Shown in pieces: positions 53,706 to 64,000 of a stretch of 64,000 nucleotides of DNA. The DNA comes from Ephydatia muelleri (taxonomy: Eukaryota; Porifera; Demospongiae; Spongillida; Spongillidae), in assembly GCA_013339895.1 (NCBI GenBank), contig JABACO010000017.1:2252749-2316748 (forward strand), given 5' to 3'. Made by a program: the position numbers and the translations under genes. How positions within the stretch are numbered: the stretch's first letter is position 1; each line of letters begins with the position of its first letter. The notes below the pieces were generated by a model that was not told where the DNA came from, searched no databases, and worked only from the letters and a program-made list of their open reading frames with translations.

Positions 53706-54177
53706 AGGACAATACATCAGCGCGTGTGTGGACTTCAGGACATGGAATCAAATAGGGAAGAGTTGCAAACAGATACGCTAAGATTGAACTCCCTACATCC
53801 CATATCCAGTGAAAATTGTAATTTGTACGTGAACTCGCTTCTTTTCTATCCCACGTTACGATGTCGGGGAATGTTGAGCCTACCGAATTGTCCATATAAG
53901 ACACTTGATCTTTCGTTTCCGTCCTCAGGTCTAGGGCCAGCTAGATAATATATTAGGCAAGGGAGTCATTAATACACAATCGGCAAGACGTCCCTCTTTG
54001 ATCTCACGTGCTTCAGGGACGCAACCTTGGTAGCCACCCCTTCCATCAGGCGATCATTCTCGCTCTCCAAGAGCTCCTCAGAAAACTTAGCTTAACAGAG
54101 AGAATGTATAAGTAGACCAGTACGCCCGTGCCTACGATTTCCACGTACCTACCTTTGTCCTTCTCACGCCATGCCAT
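53424..54177 (-). CDS. BET1: BET1 Qc-SNARE, four exons (111 aa)
   Basis: Four minus-strand exons join in frame: 54177-54153 (MAWREKDK), 54090-54008 (KFSEELLESENDRLMEGVAT, KVASLKH), 53940-53884 (LALDLRTETKDQVSYMDNS) and 53594-53424 (AGIFESAAALLGGTFKRVQS to the stop). All introns are GT-AG with good acceptors. The product has the BET1 layout: short N-terminus, SNARE helix with a central Gln in KDQV (zero-layer position), LLGGTFKRV, then a C-terminal membrane anchor (YFTLAAAVFFFLAYFLISWV). Length is close to animal BET1 (about 118 aa). BET1 acts in ER-to-Golgi vesicle fusion. Intron 3 holds two (TG)n tracts. The gene starts 132 bp from ACTL6A, head to head, and converges on ADAR. Confidence 0.92.
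53603..53704. repeat. Two (TG)n tracts in BET1 intron 3
   Basis: TG runs at about 53603-53638 and 53668-53704. The first starts 8 bp beyond the exon-4 acceptor, so the pyrimidine tract (minus strand, ACACACTCTTCCAG) merges with the repeat. Confidence 0.95.
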
Positions 54178-54309
54178 AATTCCAATCAAGAATTAACCGT
54201 TCTCACGCGACCTATAAGTTGGCGCTAAGCACGAAATGCCATTGCCTGGTGCATGCCAATGCAATGCAATAATATACGTTGAGTGCGCACGAATTAGAAG
54301 TATAGCGCT
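54178..54309. promoter_or_regulatory. Shared BET1/ACTL6A divergent promoter region
   Basis: Only 132 bp separate the two start codons on opposite strands, so 5' UTRs and core promoter must fit here or overlap. I see no clear TATA at the expected place for both genes. Bidirectional housekeeping promoter is inferred from geometry alone. Confidence 0.65.
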
Positions 54310-57300
54310 ATGAGTGGAGCTGTGTATGGAGGAGGTAAGAGCCCGCTTTTCCCTTTTATTGTTTCTGTTTCAGAAGTTTCAGCTGTTTGTTTCGTATAAT
54401 TCTCAGACGAAGTAGGAGCCCTGGTGTTTGACGTTGGCTCATATACCACGCGGGTCGGCTATGCTGGAGAGGATACTCCGAAGGTAATAATTCTTACCGC
54501 ATTTATGACCTTGCATGCAACGTCATCGTAGTACCTACCCTAACCTAAATGAGCTGGGGGTTGGGGGGGTTAGGGCCAAGGGTGTCGCCGAAAGCGACTC
54601 AGCGGAGCCGAATCTGACGTCAAATTCCACCCGTCTCTTCAAAAAAAAAGTTTTTAAACACGCACGTCGCAGAGGCGCCAAACAAAAGTGTCCCAAAACA
54701 GGTGCGTATTGGAGCTCATACGTCCATTCGTCTAATTCGTTAATGCGATAGATTCATTAAAAGGCATTGCAGCAGCTGTTATTATGCATAGACTGCAAAT
54801 CAGAGCTTAACAATAGGCGATAGCAGGAGAGCGATATCTAATAGTGAAGCTGGTTGCATCCAAGGTGTAACACCTAGAACATTTGAATGTCCTCTTTTGT
54901 TAATTCTTTTTTATTTGTAACTTGTCGTTGGGCAACATTGTTTTCCTCTAACTCTATACTCCTGACCACCCCATTTCCCTGTGTCCTTGTGTGACCCCCT
55001 GTGTCCTTATGTATCCTAGTGTTACCTGATGCAAGAAGGAAGGGGGCGGGGTTGAAATGGTGGGGGCTTACCTTATACTAGATAACTGCTCTTTCCCTCT
55101 GTTCTTTTGTAACGAACTGAAGAAGGGAGGGTGGGTAGAAAAAAATGGGGAGGGAGATGGATGGTAGTGATCAGGTTTAATTATACTGTTTCCGTTTGCC
55201 CTTACAGGCTGATGTTCCGACTATGATAGGGGTGGGCCCCCAAGTGGATGTTCCCATGGAGATGGACAAGGAAGGATCTTCTGTTGTCCCCCAGCGGAAA
55301 TATTACATCGACAACACATTTATCCATGTACCCAGGGAGGGTGTGGAGATTGCCTCCCCCATGAAAGATGGAATGAGTACGTCACATGATATGGGCCCTG
55401 GGTGGATGGGGGAGATTGGCTTCTCCATCCACCCTAGAGACGAAATTACACACTTTGCAGTTGGCTGTATCTCCCATACTTCACCTGTGTTTAGGTGCCT
55501 TTATCTCCCACACCTCACCTGTGCTTAAGGTGTCCTTGTTTCCCACACCTCACCTGTGCTTAAGGTGCCCTTATCTCCCACACACCTGTGATTAAGGTGC
55601 CCTTATCTCTCGCACCTCACCTGTGCTTAAGATGTCCTTGTCTCCCACCTCACCTGGGCTTAAGGTGCCCTTATCTCCCACACCAAGGGGTCATAATTGC
55701 CACACCCAGTCCCCTTCACCTTAATGTTCCCTCTGTTGTGTAACCCCTTCGTTTCCAGTTGTGTTTTAACCCCTTCGTTTCCTTTTGTGGGCTCTGTGTG
55801 CAGTTGAGGACTGGGACCTCTACCAGAAGCTGCTGGATCACCTGTTCATCAGGCATGTCAAGTCCAACCCAGAGCTCCACCCCATACTCATGTCCGAAGC
55901 ATCAGTAAGTCCCCCCACCCCTCCTCTCTGTGCTCATTTTAAAGTAGATGTTGCAGCGAGGAGAGGTCTCTGATTAACGTGTTAGAAGCCCCAGTATGCC
56001 TTCTGTATTGATTTTCTGAGTCACAAGGTTATGATTAATGTACCAGTATGACTTCTGTGTGATTTTCTGAGTACTAGTTGTAGCTAGAGAGTCACCTGTA
56101 CCGATAGCCTAAGCACCACCAGTATTCTGTTCGACGCTTTGTTTTAGAACTAGAGAGGTTAGGCTTAATGCGAGCAACAACGGTGCTGTTTGCTTTTCTC
56201 CCTTCAGTAGTTAAGTTAGGATCGCGTGCTATTTCATTTGCGTGCATTGTTTGCATCAGTTTCCCTTGCTCTCTGAAATGCACGTTCTGGACAAAGGTGT
56301 TTAGATTAGTGTGATGTAGATTATGTCTACATGAATATTCTCATACTTGTCAATGTTTTTGAGGTTACACTATCTTGCACTGAACATGTTGGTCGGCTAG
56401 TTGAGTATAGTGGCCTCATTGCTCCCTTAGTAAGTACCCCTCTGTTTCACCATAAGCATGCTAGGTAGAGAGGTTTGGTTTATATTGTGAGCAATGGTGT
56501 GTGTGTGTGTAGTGACCTCACTGCTCCTCCTTCCCCTTAGTGGAACGTGAAGCAGAAGAGAGAGAAGCTCACCGAACTGATGTTTGAGACGTACAACATT
56601 CCTGCCTTCTTCCTGGCCAAGACGGCAGTACTGTCGGCGTAAGGGAGGGAGGAGGAGGGGGTGTTGCATTGTTGTTCACGCCATCATGAGCCAATTGAAT
56701 TTTTGCATTCCTACATCTCTTTAGTTCAGTATCTTGTACATGTATATATAAAGAAGTACGTTGCAAAATGTTATTGATAAGAAATAATAGGTACACTTAA
56801 TTTAACAGAAAACTGCTGCACTGTTAATGTGATTCAAACTTTTTATTTTGCTATGTTTCTCACATTTTTGTCATTACACATGCCTACACCCCACCCTCCC
56901 ATGTGTCACACATCCACACACACCCCTCCACCCTCCCATGTGGTCACACATCCACACATACACACCTTCCCATGTGGTCACACATCCCTCTATCCTCCCA
57001 TGTAACCACTCATCCACACCTCTCCACCCACCTATGTCACACACACACTCCTCCACCCTCCCATGTGGCCACTCATCCACACCCCCCCATCCTCCCATGT
57101 GGTTACACATCACACACTCACACCCTCCCAGGTTTGCCAATGGACGTTCCACTGCACTGGTGGTCGATTCGGGGGCGACACACACTTCTGTTGTCCCCGT
57201 CCATGATGGCTACGCCCTCCAGGGGGCCATAGTGAAAACCCCCCTGGCGGGGGACTTCATCACTGCGCAGTGCCAGCGGTTCATGGACGAGGCGGGTGTG

Positions 57301-59152
57301 GAGGTGATCCCTTCTTACATGGTGGCCAGCAAGGACGTGGTGAAGGAGAGGGCACCCGCCAGCTATGTCAAGAAGAACATCCCTCCCGTGACCAAGTCAT
57401 ACCACCAGTTCATGGTCAAGGTGTGTAGAGGGTAGAGAAACGAGGCCATGTTTAATGTCTTGCGGTCCGTAACGGGGTTAACCCCGTACATATTTGATGT
57501 CAAAATTCACGGTTCATTTTCGTAATATGAATTTAAAAATTCTACCGATTGTAAGAGCAAACAGACAACCTATTTGGCACTTACCATTCGAGGATACGCA
57601 ACTTTTATGAATGGTTCAATCAAATTTTTGTGCTAACCAGAGTTAATATACGTACGCGCGGTATTTCTTGAAATATTGGATATATTATTGCTGATATAAT
57701 GTTGCACTAAAAGATATTTGTGTTATGAAATACAGTACATCTCTTAGGCAAAGGTAGATAAATAAACATGGTAATTGGTAATCTTCCACTGATAGTTTAT
57801 TTGCTAGTAATTCAAGCGTTTACTATTCGGGGTTAACCTCTTAATTGTAGAGATAAACCCTGGACCGCAAGACATTAAGGAACAGTTATTTGGGGATTTA
57901 ATATTTTTCCTTATATGCTCTAGTATAGGCAGCTTATTTGTCAGAAAATAATCAACAAGTGTGAATCCGAAAGGTCTCTTTAGCCTGTAGACTTCATTTG
58001 GAATCAACTACACTTGCATATGTGCTTCAGTGTGTTAATGGTCCGTCACTCTCTTTTTGCAGGAGGTGCTTCGAGACTTTGCTGCTACTGTGGCTGAGGT
58101 CTCCACCAGTAGCCTGAAGGATGAGTGAGTCTTTTCAACATGTATTCCCTCTAGACTTGAACTGATTGTGGTTTTAATTAAGTGATTATGTGTGTGTAGC
58201 CTGCATCTCTGCTGGTTTGTTTGGCAATGCTCGTGTTATCATTCTCTTGCTGCTCTGTCTTTTGTGCCTGCATACACAAATAGTACCCATGTACGATCCT
58301 CTTGGTTCGAACCACATGACATCATGCAGTCTTGTTGTTTAAGTTATGCTTTGTGTGCTCATGTACGTGTATCTGTGTTGGTTATTACCAACACTCCTGA
58401 GGTTTTCTCTTGCGCTGTCTTTTGCACATGCGCACACACACAAAAATCTACTCTTCATCCCTCTTCTCCTCTCCCTTTCCCCCCCTCGCCCCAAGGATTG
58501 AGCAGAGCTCAAGCATATTATCATCTACCTATGAATTTCCTAATGGCTACAATATTGGTCTATCTGTGGAGAAGTTCAAGTTGTGTGAAGGACTGTTTGA
58601 TGCCTCTAGTGCCATGCTCAAGGTAAAATGCACACACACACACACACACACACACATTGTACATATAAATACACATTCACACACTACACACAAACTCTGA
58701 GTCATAATTAGTCATTACTGATTAAATGCAAGTGCACTTTTAGTAAAAGTAAATTGGAAATAGCAGCATTGTTTGCAAGCTTGCTGGGAGGGAATTAGTG
58801 GCTAGGAGAGCTAGTGTGCAATAGATAAGGCTGTGCATGTACCACATTCTTGCCTTCCACATCACCCGACGAGCTGCTGTTGTTTCTAGATTTTTGTCCT
58901 TCACATGTACATGTGCACACGTGCTTATCCTGTGACAGGGTGTCAGTGGTGGTGACCTGCTGAGTATACCCAACTGTGTGCACAGCTCTGCTGCCATGTG
59001 CGACGTCGATATCAGACCAGTGAGTTCATCTGATTGCTGGGCTGTGTTGATGCGGTGATTATTATTTTTGTTTATTTGTATATTGCTTAGTTTGTTTCTT
59101 TTGACTTTGTTTTAACTTTCAGCGCAATAAACAGCACACACACATACACACA

Positions 59153-59219
<67 letters not shown>

Positions 59220-60981
59220 ATAAAAACACCTGAAGCTGCATATGTATTTTTCTAAGCAACTAAACAGCAATATATTTACAAAGCTCCAGTTTGTAGTCCA
59301 TGTCTAAGCCATTTGATCTTACATTCTCCTGCTTTTTGTAGCCACAAATTTTAAATACATTGTGCCTTCTGGAATTTGTTATGCATCTTACATGTACCTT
59401 CTATTACACATTTCAACAACCTCCTGTGCATGTATTTGATGAATGCACCACCAGTAGGGGTTTATTCCCTTTGAATGTAATGCGTGAGTTGATGGGATGA
59501 CTGTTAGACTGATTTTTCGATTTATATTGCTTTGGTGATAGGGTCTATACAGCAGTGTGGTTGCTGTCGGAGGGAATTCTTTGCTGAGCGGGTTCACAGA
59601 AAGGCTGAACAGGGACCTGTCACACAGAACACCACCAGTAAGTTTGATCTTTGTCTCTGCAAAGACCTAAGTGTGTCTATGATGACTGCATGTTCAATAT
59701 ACGATGCTGAGTCTCTAGCTACAGCTAGAGTCTCGAGGAAATAGTTGCTAATGGCAAGTGTGGTGTTTCCCCCCGGGGGGGGGGGGGGGGGGGGTGGAAG
59801 GGGGTTGAGTGGAGGTAAGAACCTACGCAATCATCTATGCACCTTTGTTCACATGTAAGTAAGTCTATTACATTTCATAACATTCATTCTGGTAGCTTAA
59901 ACAAAGGATTCTGAGATGCCTCATGCTTGGTCATTCTGAATGGCTGCATTAAACATCAGGTCCTTCAACAGATTGTCCATTGATGCCTGCTCTTTTACCC
60001 TGTACATGCAACTGCAACCCTTCTGCCTCAGCATTGCTGAACAAGGAATGTAAGAACTGTCTGTGCAAACTGATAACACGTTCCGGCCTATGGCTTGTGG
60101 CTCAGGTGTATTTGTTGATAAAGACCTGATCATTTCTGTGGAAGCTTAGTGATGCACGCAAGCATGTTATTTCGTGGGTGTTTACCCCCCCCCCCCCCCC
60201 CCCCCCCAAAAAAAAATAGTTTTTTGGGGGGTATATGGGGGGGGGGGGGGGTGTCACTTTCCAACCGTGAAAATGCACCCATAACGCTGATTGCCATTAT
60301 TAATTCCCAAGAAGCTACAGTTATACCTGAGTACATTTTGCCAAAATGGTGTTCATTTGTACTGTAGGTACATGTATAGCTGAACATGTACATGTAGTTG
60401 TAGTGAAAAGAGGGGTGCACTGATAATTGAGATATGTGCTTATCTGAAGAAGATGCCATCTTTATAACAAAGGCTGCTTACATTGCATTCATTCCCACTG
60501 TATTAATTTTTTCTTAATTAGTTGTTACACATATTTTTACTGTCCACTGAAACAATTCATTGAAGTGTTATGTCCTTTTTTGTGTAGAGCATGCGTGTGA
60601 AGTTGGTTCAAAACTCAAGTACAGTGGAACGTCGGTTCAGTTCATGGATCGGTGGGTCCATTCTAGCATCTCTGGTAAGTAGTGCACAATTTAGTGGGGT
60701 GCACATGATTGTTAGTACACTACAACTTGCTCATAATGCATAATACACTAGCACATAATTGTCATAGCCTACCGTGTCCCCAAATGTTGTATTGCATATT
60801 TATAATACATCACTTATTCGTTAGGTGTTATGAGCAAGGGGCTCTGATTTTTTTCAGGGGGGCATTTTCATTCCACTCACTCCTCATTTCATGACCACAG
60901 GGCACTTTTCAGCAAATGTGGATATCAAGGCAAGAATACGACGAAGTGGGCAAAAGTATTGTGGAAAAGAAGTGTCCTTAA
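54310..60981 (+). CDS. ACTL6A: ACTL6A/BAF53 actin-related protein, twelve exons (430 aa)
   Basis: Twelve exons join in frame at GT-AG sites: 54310-54334, 54407-54483, 55208-55376, 55804-55904, 56541-56638, 57132-57420, 58063-58124, 58496-58622, 58939-59019, 59542-59637, 60588-60674 and 60901-60981. They total 1293 nt (430 aa plus stop), essentially the length of human ACTL6A. The start [20 protein letters not shown] and end KSIVEKKCP match the family; [18 protein letters not shown] is the actin-fold phosphate-binding loop. ACTL6A is a nuclear actin-related subunit of SWI/SNF (BAF), INO80 and TIP60-type chromatin complexes. Introns carry minisatellites, CA tracts, homopolymers and a TTAA-flanked MITE. 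Divergent from BET1, upstream of a cadherin in the same orientation. Confidence 0.96.
55465..55690 (+). repeat. Minisatellite in ACTL6A intron 3
   Basis: About five units of roughly 40-45 bp with the core CACCTGTGCTTAAGGTG followed by CCTTATCTCCCACAC. Non-coding. Each unit holds an E-box-like CACCTG. Confidence 0.8.
56880..57120 (+). repeat. CA-rich minisatellite in ACTL6A intron 5
   Basis: Repeats of CCTCCCATGTGGTCACACAT with CCACAC spacers, extending to the exon-6 acceptor region. Produces chance ORFs on both strands. Confidence 0.8.
57456..57874. mobile_element. piggyBac-like MITE in ACTL6A intron 6
   Basis: TGTCTTGCGGTCC at 57456 is inverted at the right end (GGACCGCAAGACA, ending 57874), and both ends are flanked by TTAA (57452-57455 and 57875-57878). 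TTAA target-site duplication is the hallmark of piggyBac-type elements. The 419-bp interior is AT-rich, contains the self-complementary GGGGTTAACCCC and codes for nothing. Confidence 0.85.
58631..58656 (+). repeat. (CA)n in ACTL6A intron 8
   Basis: Short CA tract just after the exon-8 donor. Confidence 0.9.
59143..59216 (+). repeat. (CA)n in ACTL6A intron 9
   Basis: CA tract with TACA and GTACA interruptions at its start. Confidence 0.9.
59768..59796 (+). repeat. Poly-G run in ACTL6A intron 10
   Basis: CCCCCC followed by a long G run. Length uncertain in any assembly. Confidence 0.85.
60186..60252 (+). repeat. C-run/G-run cluster in ACTL6A intron 10
   Basis: A run of about 20 C, then A8, T6, G6 and a further G run of about 14. 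The C and G blocks can pair into a hairpin or form quadruplex structures. Confidence 0.85.
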
Positions 60982-61358
60982 GAAACTGCTGCGTTGTCGT
61001 TTTTCTTTCCTTTTCGTTCCCCATTCTGCTTTTGTTGTGTTAGGGGAGGGGGGAGGACTGTCACATGGGTATGCTCATGGATGGCATTGTGTGTGCACAT
61101 ATGCATCGTTGGGTGCATTCCTTACTATGTGATTCACTGATGCTTCTGAAATTTATTTCCTTTTACTTATTGATTATAACGACGCGCGTAATTGGAACGC
61201 ATATAATTTGTGGCTCTTTTAAATTCATGGGGCTGAATATTGTTTCGTAGGCTTGGCAACCGGAATACAAAAAAACAGCTCCAGTATTGTTGTCGTGTGC
61301 AGTGTGTGACAAGCGAGCGAGCCGAGAGTTCATTTATGTTCTTCGTCTGAGCACTACG
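60982..61358. other. Intergenic between ACTL6A and the cadherin
   Basis: 377 bp including the ACTL6A 3' UTR and the cadherin promoter/5' UTR. No AATAAA is evident directly after ACTL6A. A TTGGCAACCGG box at about 61253 and CTCCAGTATT follow before the cadherin ATG. The frame upstream of 61359 is open to 61287. Confidence 0.4.
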
Positions 61359-64000
61359 ATGGCTTCACAGCAGAAGTCTCGCGGCTGCTGCCCACAGTTC
61401 TGGTTGCTAACTACTGCCGTCTATTGGTTGACGAGCTTACAGCAGGCCAGCTCCCAGGCATCTGCTCGATTCGATGCAATAACCAGCCCTGTGATCTTCA
61501 ACGACTTCCAGCCCGCTGGAACTACCGTCGCCATCATTAACGTGGCTAGTTCGGACGTCACTGGAGTGTCCGTGTCCGGTGGAGTGTTCTCCATTCCAGC
61601 GGTCGGTGATGCGCAGTACTTCAAGATCGCAACCATCGCTACGGACACAGGTGCGAGCGGAAACCTGACCAGCGCTGTTGTGTTTGACGGCAAGAACCCG
61701 CTTCAGGATTTCTTCACGATCCCGGTAACGTTCACCGCTGCGGATGGCGTGACAACCGCCACCTCCACTGTCTACGTCCAGCTGCAGTACGTGAACCAGC
61801 CGCCACACTTTGCGAACCGTACCTACGACGTCTGGCTGCCCTCGGACACCCTCGGGGGATCGACGTTTTTCACGCTCACAGCCGATGACCCCAACCCGAT
61901 CGAGTACCAGTACGTCCCGGACAGTAACGGTGAGTTCATCCTGCAATACTTGGATAACAGCGGAGTGGTAACTTATTCAATCGACGGGGGATTTGGGAGC
62001 AACCTGTTTGCAGTGGATTCTCAAACTGGAATGCTCTCCATCGCCCCAAAAGTCAATCTGAGCGTCGCAACCGGCAAGGAGTTCAACCTTACCATCAAGG
62101 CCACAGACGGGGCGGGGCTCACGGACATCGCCATCGTCTATGTCCACGTGACAGCGGTCAACGCCCACGCGCCGGTCATAACGAGCCCGCTCGCCTTGAG
62201 CCTACCCGAAGACACTCCTGTGGGATACACGGTTCTGGGCGAGATCAACGCCACGGATGAGGATGCGGGGTCAAACGGTCAGATCCACTACCTGATCTCG
62301 TCGGGAAACGTGGCAGGAACCTTTAGCATAGACCCGTCCACTGGCCGGCTGGTTGTCCTCACCCCTCTCAGCTGGATCTTGGCGCCGAATTACAACTTAG
62401 CGATTGTAGCCCAAGATGGAGGAACCCCGCCCCTTTCCGACACCGCGGTCGTTGTCGTCACCGTGCTGCGGGTCTACAACTACCCACCTGTCTTCTCGCA
62501 GCCGTCGTACATCGCCACCGTGCAGGAGAACTTGCCCGTTGGGACAGAGGTGATGCAGGTCGTGGCGTACGAGCCGATCGTCGAAGATTTCGTTACCTAT
62601 TCAATAGTGAGCGGCTCCGACGGCGCGTTCGCCGTGGATCAGCTCAGCGGCTTGATCCTAACCAACGCCACCCTCAGCAGGACGCTCACCCCTAGCTTCA
62701 ACATGACCGTGATGGCCGTCGACAACTACGCCAACAAGTCCCTCCGAATGTCCGCCTTTGCGACGGTCTACATCGAGGTCGTCAGCTCCAACGACCACCC
62801 GCCCCGGTGGAAGCTACCTGCCTACAAAATGGACACTTTTGCGGCTCCGATCAGGACCGATATCGGGACCATGACGGCTACGAGCGACAACCAAGGAGCT
62901 GCCTCCGTGATTACGTATTCCTTTTCAAGTCTGGACCCGATGAGACCGTGGACATTTCGCATATATCCCGCCACGGGGCTCGTTCGAACCAACGAGTCGG
63001 TTAGCATCGACATTCAGGAATATTACTACTACACCGTCAGGGCAGAAGTCAGCAGCAGTTTGTTTGTATTGTATGCGGACGTCCCCCTGACCATTCAGGT
63101 TCATACACGTGACTTATTCCCGCCAATGTTCAGCGTACACAGCGTGAACATTACGCTCATCGGGAATGTTACTGTCGGAACAGTCGTGCTCAACCAGACT
63201 GCCGTTGATTGGGATACCGGACTGAACGGGAGGGTTTGGTACAGAATTTTGACGACGTTCGACCCGTCCGCAGGATCGTTTGACGTCAATGCCACTAGTG
63301 GTCAAGTGTACGTGAACACAAGCCTGAATTACGGATTGAAGTAAGTGTGCAACTGCTCCTCATTACTAGTCAAATGCTAAGTGTGAGTGTATAAAAACTA
63401 ATTGTCACCGTGTATAGAGTATAAATTACGAATTGATTAACCCCGGAACCAACATTTGGACATGAACTTGTTCAAAAATGTAGAACAGGGTAAACATAAG
63501 GCATGATGTTACACTCTGATTATCAGCATGGTTGGTCTGGCTAGTAAGAATTTGTAAGCACTACTTTAGTTCAGTTGACTAAATGCGTTCAACTATTGCA
63601 TTCCTCCTAGGCGTCAAATTTTCTTTGTGCTCCAAGCCTATGATGGTGGATATCCAGTTCCATTGACTGACATCATCAACGTCACAGTCTTCATTCTGCA
63701 TACGCCACTCATTGTTCTACCAGATGGATATGAAATAGTTATTCCTGAAGGTGAGCCTGCTAACTTCAGTGTAATCACTTTGCGCAACTACACTTTTGAT
63801 CCTGATGAAGGCAGTGGAGGCATGTTCAAGTATCTTGCTATTAAAGCTTATGACAATTCACTCGTACCCTCATTTAAAATAGACTCCCAGAGTGGTCAGA
63901 TCACAACCTTAAGGAGCTTTAGTTACAATGCCCAACCGACTATTGACGTAACTATACTGATGCAGGATTTTAGCACTCCTCCCCTGCAGAGGTACCAGAA
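61359..64000 (+). CDS. Large cadherin, 5' part (at least ~790 aa, continues off window)
   Basis: Exon 1 runs from the chosen ATG (61359, ACGATGG) to 63340 (GGATTGAA/GTAAGT); exon 2 starts at 63611 after TTCCTCCTAG and is open to the window end. An ATG 72 bp upstream is in frame, but 61359 places a signal peptide (FWLLTTAVYWLTSLQQASSQA) at the N-terminus. At least six cadherin-type repeats follow, with joins at about residues 144 (VNQPPHF), 264 (VNAHAPV), 368 (VYNYPPVF), 475 (NDHPPRW) and 582 (RDLFPPMF), and typical INATDEDAGSNGQIHYLIS and FSIDPSTGRLVV strands. Extracellular calcium-dependent adhesion is the family role. The linker DxNDN motifs are degenerate, so calcium binding may be reduced at some joins. 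Many N-glycosylation sequons. Transmembrane and cytoplasmic parts are off-window, so subfamily is unassigned. Confidence 0.9.

Noticed and set aside
56848..57435. 195-codon plus-strand ORF through ACTL6A intron 5
   Set aside because: The first half is the CA-rich minisatellite read as His/Pro/Thr; only the part from 57132 is real (ACTL6A exon 6).

Overview
The window is metazoan nuclear DNA: spliced genes with GT-AG introns, no operons, abundant transposons and microsatellites. Clear animal genes (ADAR, BET1, the BAF53-type actin-related protein ACTL6A, a large cadherin, a probable CD225-family membrane protein), short intergenic distances and mostly short introns suggest an early-branching invertebrate. 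A demosponge is my best guess, but nothing in the window proves the phylum.

Layout. (1) 0-8.1 kb: the 3' side of a CD225/PRRT1-like gene leaving the left edge on the minus strand, some weak exon candidates, and several fold-back or TIR-bounded non-autonomous DNA elements (4.6-6.1 kb). (2) 8.1-17.3 kb and 34.7-40.2 kb: two blocks of ~3.1-3.8 kb tandem units. Each of the five units carries one 128-codon secreted-protein gene on the minus strand with a TATA-like box; four of the five have a long (CA)n tract about 480 bp upstream. A sixth, broken and shuffled copy lies at 47.3-47.7 kb. (3) 17.3-34.7 kb: between the two blocks sits a pile of non-LTR retrotransposons with zinc fingers, an RT with a YLDD motif and a restriction-like endonuclease. 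Nearly every piece begins and ends in TAA/ATT microsatellite. It contains a ~9.2 kb near-perfect palindrome (18.24-27.41 kb) whose arms each hold an uninterrupted 1121-codon ORF. (4) 40.2-42.6 kb: a rearranged, decayed Gypsy-type element. (5) 42.6-45.0 kb: an old, diverged repeat array. (6) 45-49 kb: little recognisable apart from two TIR elements and the shuffled gene copy. (7) 49.3-64 kb: a gene-dense stretch: ADAR (+), BET1 (-), ACTL6A (+) and a cadherin (+, leaving the right edge). BET1 and ACTL6A start only 132 bp apart, head to head.

The most notable items are an intronless ADAR with five winged-helix (Z-alpha-like) domains, two of which keep the canonical Z-nucleic-acid contact residues; the secreted-protein gene array; and the retrotransposon palindrome. 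All calls come from reading the sequence; no homology search was possible.
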